Source: Nematostella vectensis
Taxonomy: Eukaryota > Cnidaria > Anthozoa > Actiniaria > Edwardsiidae
DNA length: 64,000 nucleotides
Direction: 5' to 3'
Assembly (NCBI RefSeq): GCF_932526225.1
Contig: NC_064046.1
Location: 11,557,719 to 11,621,718 of the forward strand
The position numbers were made by a program, and so were the translations under genes. Below, in pieces: positions 56,901 through 64,000 of the stretch. How positions within the stretch are numbered: position 1 is the stretch's first letter; each line of letters opens with the position of its first letter. Under the pieces are notes generated by a model. That model had not been told where the DNA came from. It worked only from the letters and a program-made list of their open reading frames with translations, and made no database searches.

Positions 56901-59059
56901 GCAATGGAAATGTCAAACCTTATTGTCAGAAACATATAAATAAACTAAGGGCATTATATCGTTATGTAGTAAACACAGTTAGAACAAACGCCTCCACCAT
57001 CAATAGGCCATGAGACTTGGAGTTGGCTAAGGGGGCAGGTACCTTCTACCCATTTTGGTCTTGTGGTTACTGTTTCTGTTCTTACTTGGTAGACAGAAGT
57101 GAGCTAGCTGTAGAACTTTTTATTGCTTGTATAAAGTCATAAAGTTTTTTCATGTCCTTTTTGTTGGCAGTAAAATTATTTTAATAATTTTACCTAAGTC
57201 TTAAAAGACTCCTCCAGTTCAGTGATTTACTTCATTCTTTCTTCTGTTTGCAGCTTGGTGGTGAGGCTGGTGTGAGTAATCCTCAGATGCAACACATGAA
57301 AACATTCTTCAGGGTCATGTGTGTCGCGATGATCCCATTAACAGCACAGTTTCCTGCGGTAGGTTAACGCTAGTGCAGAATGGCATATGGAGAAAACCCG
57401 GAGTTCACCATTGCCCAGAGGTTTAGCTAAAGTTGACAAAAAAAACATATCCATATTTTCAAAATAACAAACTCTAAGTTTTCCCACTTAAATAAAACTC
57501 ACCAACTTACAGGTAGGCTACTTTTCTTAGGATTTTTTATTTATTGTTATTTTTTTTTTTGTCTTAACATTTTTGTACACTCTCAGGCCATCTTTACATA
57601 CTGGGTGACGTCAAACCTATTTTCCCTCGGCCAAGTTTCCCTGCTGAAGGTGAAGGCCGTGAGGGAGTACTTTGGGATCCCTGAGATGAAAGTGCACAAG
57701 AACCTGCCTGCCCAAGGAGGATTCTGGGAAAACATGTCAGCAGGTAATATTTTGTGGGCAGAAAGCAAAGTGCTTAGAATGGACGGTCTGGACCCAAAAA
57801 ATTGCCCTCGTTAGCGTGCGTGAATTTGCAATAAAATTGTCCTCGTTAGCGTGCGTGAATTTGCAATAAAACTGTTGTCGTTAGCGTAGGTGGATTTGCA
57901 ATAAAACTGTCCTCGTTAGCGTGCGTGAATTTACAATAAAACTGTTCTCGTTAGCGTGCGTGAATTTACAATAAAACTGTCCTCGTTAGCGTGCGTGAAT
58001 TTGCAATAAAACTGTCCTCGTTAGCGTGCGTGAATTTGCAATAAAACTGTCCTCGTTAGCGTGCGTGAATTTGCAATAAAACTGTCCTCGTTAGCGTGCG
58101 TGAATTTGCAATAAAACTGTCCTCGTTAGCGTAGGTGGATTTGCAATAAAACTGACCTCGTTAGCTTGCGTGAATTTGCAATAAAACTGTCCTCGTTACC
58201 GTGCGTGGATTTGCAATAAAATGTATAGATATTAATTTCATCTGGAAAAGTATTCTCCGAAACGCGGTGTTCTTATTTTTAAAAAAGTGACCATTCAACT
58301 GGGATTCATTTTCTACTACCTAGCTCTAATCCCCTTTTAAAAGTGCCAATTAATTTACACACTTCGCTGTATGCACAATCCCCCATTGGAATTTAGTGAA
58401 TGGAAAATTGCAATATATTTTTTTCAAAGTTCAGTAACGCATTTATTGATACTCATTGCGTTAGTCAAATTAAACTCACGCTATGAAATATATTTCACGA
58501 CTTTAGTTTGCACAAAAGGCCTAAATGACGAGGGCGTTTATGTTTTCGATTTATGTTTCTTTACCCTCAGTTTTAGAAAGCAGGTTATTTAAATCACTAC
58601 CTTGTTATCGGTCGCATTTAAAGTAAACTTTTAAATAGACATGCACAGTTGAAGTTTTATATTTTATTAACTATGCTAAATGGAAGTATCCCAGTTACTT
58701 GCTTGAATTAGCCGATGGAAATTGGTTCTTTTTACGGCTAGTAATAGTAGTAAAATGGCGGCGTAATTGCTTTTCTTTAAAATAACGAATGTCAGAGCTT
58801 AGGTCTCTTCGTTCTCCCTGGAATGCCAGAGCTTAGGTCTCTTCGTTCTCCCTCAGGCTATAAGAATGCAAAAGAGGAAGCGTACGTGAAGCATCATGAG
58901 AAAATGAAGCGGCAGAAGGAGAAGGCTCTCGGTACAGCCCCACTTGAGACCACATACGAACACAACCCGCGTATCAAGCACAATCAAGAAGTGTTTGCCG
59001 CCGCCAAGAGAAAGAAAGGCAAAGACAGAATAAACAGCCAGGCTGCACCCCCCATGTAG
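53975..59059 (+). CDS. OXA1L: Mitochondrial inner-membrane insertase OXA1L, seven exons, 473 aa
   Basis: Exons 53975-54073, 54142-54358, 55251-55702, 56027-56215, 57254-57358, 57587-57743, 58857-59059 (TAG); phases agree (1422 nt). The N-terminal 100 residues are rich in Arg, Ser and Gly and poor in acids, as in a mitochondrial presequence. The YidC/OXA1 core starts near residue 155 with GLGGTTPIGLVQHALEMLH, then FRTLMFPLIVKSQANAAR, APLVQVPLFISFFVGLRRMA, a FTDLTAYDPYFVLP segment and TYWVTSNLFSLGQV near the end. The C-terminal exon is a charged Lys-rich tail, which in Oxa1 contacts the mitochondrial ribosome. It inserts nascent mitochondrial-encoded proteins (such as cytochrome oxidase subunits) into the inner membrane. 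Its length is a little above that of mammalian OXA1L. Confidence 0.97.
54863..55049. mobile_element. Fold-back MITE, copy 2 (OXA1L intron 2)
   Basis: Same left end ATGCCTAGTGCACACTAG and the same CGACATAACGACATGG / ATGTCGTTATGTC interior. The right end is truncated or diverged (GTTGCTAGACATTAC). Confidence 0.8.
55683..55790. repeat. Two-copy duplication across the OXA1L exon-3 donor
   Basis: GATTGTCATCCTATCAAGGT at the real junction (55702|55703) is followed by GACTGTCAAACTATCAAGGT at about 55737; both are trailed by TGTAGCTCTA.A and TATAAC. Confidence 0.85.
57804..58222. repeat. 35-bp tandem array with AATAAA in each unit (OXA1L intron 6)
   Basis: About twelve units of CCTCGTTAGCGTGCGTGAAT followed by TTGCAATAAAACTGT. 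Each unit carries the polyadenylation hexamer on the sense strand, inside an intron. Confidence 0.95.
58789..58856. repeat. Duplicated polypyrimidine tract at the last OXA1L 3' splice site
   Basis: AGAGCTTAGGTCTCTTCGTT followed by CTCCCT occurs twice in a row; only the second copy is followed by CAG and the exon. Confidence 0.85.
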
Positions 59060-59504
59060 ATGGCACGGTGACCCTTCCATGTGAATAGCGAACTCAAGCA
59101 ACGGGACGGCAAAGGAGAACGTGACCAAAAAATGCTTAGAGCTATATTCTAAACAACCAGCTAGGATAAAAAAAAAGACTCGGTCTCGCCTTAGTTAACA
59201 AAGATGGTTATGTTTACAGAATGTTTAGCGAACGTCTCCTCTCTCGCTAGACCGTGAAAATTTAGAGGAAAATTTCGGGAATGTATCAGACAATCATGCA
59301 CTCTGCATTGGGTGTTTTTATGAATTTTATCCTGTGTTTTCTGCCTGTTTTCTGCCGACGCGTCCCTGTATTGTCGCCGTTAGTAAGCACTGGCCTCTTT
59401 CATGTTCCATTAAATGAGAAGAGAAAGAATGTCGGTCATTAAGCATTCGCTGATAGCTTTTTGGATATACACAATGAACGCTGTATATAAATGAATCAAC
59501 TACA

Positions 59505-60112
59505 GGGGCCGGTTCCTGAAAAGCCGATTAGCGCTAATCCAGTGTTAAATAACCTACGGTTTAGTTGGCAACACAGGCCTCCCAAACTTTGTAGTAGTTT
59601 TATAACTAAAGTTTTATAAGATTAAATGAAGTTGCCGACAAGAAAGACGTGTCACAAAAACAATGTAGGGATCAAATGTCCTAACATTTAGCTTTGTTAT
59701 GCGACCTTCGTTGCGATGCTGACTCGAAAATTGTGCTGGGACAGACAGAAAGTTACATGAAATTTATACTTGAAATGAATCTGTCTCGCTAGTGTCACGC
59801 ACCAAACCGATTCCTGCAAATGACATTTTTGGTAAAGAAATGGAGGTAATTACAGGCGATGTAGAGGTGTTTGGGGGCGTCTCTGCGAAAACAAAACCAC
59901 AAAAAATAAATTTGAGTTGCTTTCTATTGATCTACTGTGTGTGAATTTTACTCGTCAAACCAGTTTCTCACTCCAGGGTTAGTAAATCGGGGGAATACTT
60001 GGCTTTCGGGATCGGCGAGTTATCCTAAGATTAGCTAACCTACGATTAGCGAATTTTAATCCAGGATCAGCGCTGATCTAGGGTTAAGTTAATCGGCCTT
60101 TCAACCGGCCCC
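59505..60112. mobile_element. ~600-bp TIR element (GGGGCCGGTT ends)
   Basis: GGGGCCGGTTCCTGAAAAGC at the left and GCCTTTCAACCGGCCCC at the right are inverted, with additional GATTAGC/GCTAATC words near both ends. No transposase ORF. Lies downstream of OXA1L. Target duplication not clear. Confidence 0.75.
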
Positions 60113-60598
60113 AGAAGAGTTTTGGTTTTAAAGCACGATCATTTAAGCACTATAGGCTAAGACTTCTTTCAGGACCCCCGTAAAAGCTTTTTCTATTTCC
60201 ATCTGGGAATAGCGCGTTATTGCTGCTGTTTCTGGCGGAAAGCTGGGCCGGTGTGCAGATACATAAGTTTAATTTATTAAAAATACTGTCATTATCACTT
60301 TTCGTTCCTATAACGCCCTGAGACGCCTGTAAAATATAGGCCCAACTCCAAAACGTCAGAAATGCAAACTAAACATCACCAGACCCGGATACTCATAGAT
60401 TCCTCCAGGGCATAGACGACCTTCAAAAGCACATCCACGCAAGGTAATAGAATTGACTTTTTTGTCAAGATATCAACCTTGATTTCTGACCAATTCATAA
60501 ACAAATGCTTAAACTCAGAAACATTTCTTACCAAAAAAGACAAAATAACCAACTACAATAGAGACAAGCAAACACAGATCAATGAATAAATAGATAAC

Positions 60599-60604
60599 TT
60601 TATT
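60599..60604 (-). terminator. Possible polyadenylation signal AATAAA, minus strand
   Basis: AATAAA on the minus strand followed by T- and GT-rich sequence; two modest overlapping minus-strand ORFs lie upstream (60685-61001). Could mark the 3' end of an unidentified transcript. Confidence 0.25.
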
Positions 60605-61550
60605 GCGGTCCGTCAGGTCCCATTTTACAGCAATCAGTCACAATAATCAATGCTAGAACCTCCATTAGAAGCGAGTCACCATGTTTAGCCTATTCTACAT
60701 GCCTTGCACTGCATCATGGGAGTCTTGGAAACACCTTGACAGACAGGCGCGCAATCTCCTACCCCAGAATCATAACAATTTTTATATAAGTCTCTTTGAC
60801 CCGAAGCCAAACAAAACATTTCCAGGTCCAAGGAACCCAGAATAAGCCTGAGAACAATTTTTGAATAAGGTTGGGTAGCAAAGATGGCCCACATTGGAGA
60901 GTATGAGACCATTTACTAGAAAATTCCTTTCTCACTTGATGAAGCCCAGACAAGGAATTATCCCATTGAATCAACCTCAGCGTGCAAACATCCATAAGCA
61001 CAGTATAATTATGCCCAAATAGACTTTATGATGTCCTAAGGCACTCTCCAGATGTGAAAAAGCTCTAATTTTTAAGCAAATTACAAGCAAAACTGTTGTA
61101 AGCAACAGGTTGTAGCAGTGCCGTCGCTAGAAAGAAAAGGCACCGCAGTGCATTGTTGGAAACTTCAAGGCATACCGTCTTGGGTCAGCGGTAGCTTTGC
61201 TTAACTAGTAGTGTTGGACTTGAAATAGGGGGGAGGTTTCTGTTTTCAGTCTGTTATTCTTACAATTTTGCTCAAAAGTACCCAGGAGTGAAAGGGTTAA
61301 GCTCGTAATCATAAGAGGGTGGCAAGGTAGGGTGACTGGTTCTCGCCTTTGCTTTGAGGCTTTTCCGAGGTCCACAAAAGTAAAAAGTCTGATTTGAGTC
61401 GTATGTGGCTGTGAGACGCTTTCCTATGCCTTTGTCTCGGTGACGTTCGACTGCTCTGGTAATTTAGTTTTCCAGCTCCAAGAAGGGTTATTAGGTACCA
61501 TAGCTAAATCAAATTTGATTTGTCGTCTATTTTATTGCACATCTTTTAAA

Positions 61551-61619
61551 ACTTTCCTGCGCAGAGGTTTCTGTGTCGCTCGTTTTCTTTTCTACACAGA
61601 AACCTCGGCGCAGGAGGGT
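61551..61619 (+). ncRNA. Candidate microRNA-like hairpin
   Basis: A 21-bp stem with one mismatch (61556-61576 with 61594-61614; CCTGCGCAGAGGTTTCTGTG against its complement) around a 17-nt loop, extended by about five more pairs with wobbles at the base. Size and shape fit a short pre-miRNA, but it could also be a transposon remnant. Confidence 0.3.
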
Positions 61620-61883
61620 AATCTTGTAGCTAGCATTTATTAGAAACATTTTCTAAGGATTTTTTCTCTTCAGAAACAACTATCGCGCGTGCAGGTTTTG
61701 AGCATCGAACTTGATTGCGCCTTACGTCATAAAGTCAGACGACTGCGCACGTACGTCACTACTTCTGTCTACGTCACATTTGGAGTGATCGCGTGGATCT
61801 AAGGCCAAAACACTAACAATCCTGCCACCGAGCTGGAGACATATTTTGTTCACATGGAAGCGCACTAGGAACGGTTAAAATAT

Positions 61884-63709
61884 ATGGCACAATTATATTT
61901 TGACCAAGACGCGACTCTCGTCGCTTCTGTTTGCTTCCCTCGACCTCGCTATCACGGCGTCCCAAGACTTGTCGTCAAAGGATCCAAACTTCACCCAAAA
62001 GATCTCCCAACCTGTCTACCCATGGGACCTCACCGGCGAGAATTCGAACGACACCCACCTTGCCTTGGGCTTGGCAGGGGGGTCAACCTAATCCCGCATC
62101 AGGATCAGTTTACGGGAGCTGATGCAGCCATGGCGTTGCTTCCGCCGATAGAGAAGGTGCAGTTTGCAAATGAGGTGAGAGTATTGAGTTCAGTGTCTAT
62201 AAAATGGGCCTTTTCTATTACCTAGACTATTGTAACATCTTTTTGAGGAGACAGCAAATCAAATACTGTTAATTTGCTTCTGTGGAATGTTGCATAGCGA
62301 AAATTCACCTCGGAAGAGATAATCAAATGCGCTTCACATATTACTGACTCTACTCTTCAATATAAACACGGACAGATTCATTAAGTTTGCATTTATGAGT
62401 GTGAAATAGTATGCCAACACTATCACTGAAAACCCGGAATCGCGACGATCGAATGCCGACGGTAGGGCTAGCGCTTGACCTTATTAGCATTTTATTCGAA
62501 GCCTGGTGGCGAAGCCTCTAGTTTCCAGGGTGCGCAGTCTAGCATCCCCGGCGCTCCTCGCACGTTCCTTTACGACCAACAGTACAGGCTATTTAATAAA
62601 GAAATTTGAGAGACGGAACCTTTCTTATACGGTCGGGCAAAAGGATTCACAGTTCCAATATAATGCCGCGGTAGTAAACATTTTCTTTTTATTTCCAGAA
62701 TGACATTGATGAGGACGCCATTGATGAGAACGTCCTTCTGCCAATCTACCGCTCCCTCAAGGCTGATATGGTGCGCTTTACAAAGAACATCATGGAGCCA
62801 CGCCCAGGGTTGTGGCAAGCTGTCGCCCCAGAATGGGAACGAGCGCAGATACGCTATAACCAGGGCCACTCATACGAAGTAGAGCGACGGGGAGCCAAGC
62901 CTGTAAACAGGTGCCAAATGCATGGCTAGCGGCTAGTGCTGAAAAACGCAAGACTAGTTCCAGTACCGCGCGGTTAAAACAGCCTTTTTGTTTTGAAATG
63001 GCGGCGTTTTACCGGCGAACCGTCACATTTTGGCTAATGCTAAGAAAACTAGACCAAACTTAAGGCTATAACTTTCTTTATGACTCCCTCATTATCAAAC
63101 AAGTCTGTCATCTTTTGTACAGTATGGTTTTAATGCAGTACAGTTAGTCAAAACAGCGACTGAAGTCAGCCTTTCGTACCTTTACTCAAACGATTCAACA
63201 CTACGATTGTGCTTGTTTTCGCCAGAACACGCGCATACGTTATTCAGCACTGTCTGGCTAGCGGGCCTGCAAGTTGTCAAAGAGTCGTTTGCGCTTACTT
63301 GCTCATTTGTTTTTTTGTTTGCTTGCTTGTTTGTGTGTGTGTGTGTGTGTGTTTTTGATGGCTCGTCTGACTCTTCCTTTGTTTATAATCTCGGAGCTTA
63401 GCACATTGTTCAAGTGAAAATTATATCAACATAATTTGAGAACGGAAGCTTAACTCTCTCTATGACAAAGAAAATGTAGCATTTGTAAGACCCGCAAAAC
63501 TCCAGGGGTGCAAGAGAAGGGAAAAAGTGGCTCCTCTATGGGCCCGATTAGTTAAGATGAAGTAGTCCGTTGGCATGTGTCTGATATGTGTCTTTGCCTT
63601 GTGCCAGGCTTCCTCGTGTGGAAAGCAAGATGCGATTTGACAATTTCAAGGAGCCTATCCCGAAACTGCCTCCAGAAGTCGAAATACCCGCTCCTAAGAT
63701 ACCCAAATT
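61884..63709 (+). CDS. Unrecognised gene, 5' part: three exons, continues past the window
   Basis: Exons 61884-62174 (97 codons from ATG), 62699-62910 and 63608-63709 join in frame (phases 0 then 2); the last ends at a TT|GTAAGT donor close to the window edge. Exon 1 shows KLHPKDLPTCLPMGPHRREF and a run ending in PPIEKVQFANE. Exon 2 has an acidic DIDEDAIDENV, then IYRSLKADMVRFTKNIMEPR and PGLWQAVAPEWERA. Exon 3 is Pro-rich (PIPKLPPEVEIPAPKIPKL). No signal peptide or membrane segment is seen. Two other frames stay open through part of exon 1, but only this one reaches the donor in phase. Family not recognised. The second intron carries a hAT-like element. Confidence 0.6.
62933..63255. mobile_element. 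hAT-like MITE copy 3 (intron of the last gene)
   Basis: AGTGCTGAAAAACGC and GTTATTCAGCACTGT ends, with GGCTAGCGG on both sides (62924-62932, 63256-63264). Confidence 0.85.
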
Positions 63710-63799
63710 GTAAGTTATACAGATAGAGTGTCTCATATTATTTTTTCCCATGTCATCATACACTAGTAGAAAAGTGATTAAAGTCAGCTTTTCAGAGAA

Positions 63800-63915
63800 G
63801 TATCTAGCTTTTCGCTAAGGAGGGGTTTGGCTCAGTGATAAAGGGGGGAGGGGGTAATATTTTGTTACACATGGCTTTCTGGCAGCCCAAAGGGGGGTTT
63901 AAACCCCCTAAAGAG
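63800..63915. mobile_element. Partial copy of the 47093-47260 element, opposite orientation
   Basis: Shares TTTGGCTCAGTGATAAAGGG, TGTTACACATGGCT and GGCAGCCCAAAGGGGGG with the complement of 47093-47260. Ends not clear. Confidence 0.65.
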
Positions 63916-64000
63916 CTTGTCGTCGTGAACAATAATAGTATGTTGTAATATTTATTGTAAATATTGTTTTCCGGACTAAATATAAACTGCACTGAACTGC

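Larger units (their letters stand above)
59060..61883. other. Intergenic between OXA1L and the last gene
   Basis: Contains the GGGGCCGGTT element, a possible minus-strand polyadenylation site and the microRNA-like hairpin; no supported coding gene. Confidence 0.5.

Noticed and set aside
60685-61001. Two overlapping minus-strand ORFs upstream of an AATAAA
   Set aside because: No recognisable domain and no splice partner; kept only as a weak hint of a transcript end.

Overview
This is animal nuclear DNA, most likely from a sea anemone (Nematostella-like; inferred, not tested by search). The signs are multi-exon genes with consensus GT/AG junctions, tandem ShK-type six-cysteine domains ahead of a discoidin domain, cnidarian-style insulin-like precursors, many short non-autonomous DNA transposons, long G homopolymers and a 200-base assembly gap. 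No bacterial operon, phage or CRISPR structure was seen.

Layout. (1) 3-7006 +: the 3' part of a secreted ShK-repeat plus F5/8C (discoidin) protein, 13 exons in view. (2) 8730-9232 + and 11886-12856 +: two insulin-like peptide genes in tandem, each with B and A chains and a phase-1 intron in the C peptide. (3) 18238-19191 -: an intronless class A GPCR. (4) About 19.2-32.4 kb: a long gene-poor interval holding the gap, tandem repeats and TIR elements. (5) 32428-44397 -: a 16-exon NRF-6/acyltransferase-3 membrane protein, reconstructed in frame to 711 codons. (6) 45062-46511 +: an unrecognised 231-aa basic protein, divergent from (5). (7) 48060-53884 -: an RS-rich nuclear-type protein, 6 exons, 387 aa. 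(8) 53975-59059 +: mitochondrial insertase OXA1L, 7 exons, 473 aa; its start codon is 90 bp from that of gene 7, head to head. (9) 61884 to past 63709 +: the 5' part of an unrecognised gene running off the window.

The genes do not form one pathway; this is an ordinary mixed animal neighbourhood. The most notable patterns are the insulin pair, with four CACGTG E-boxes upstream of the second gene; the repeated occurrence of tandem duplications that start at exon-intron junctions and extend into the intron (seven cases in three genes); and several small transposon families whose target-site duplications can be read directly (5, 6, 8, 9 bp and TTAA classes).
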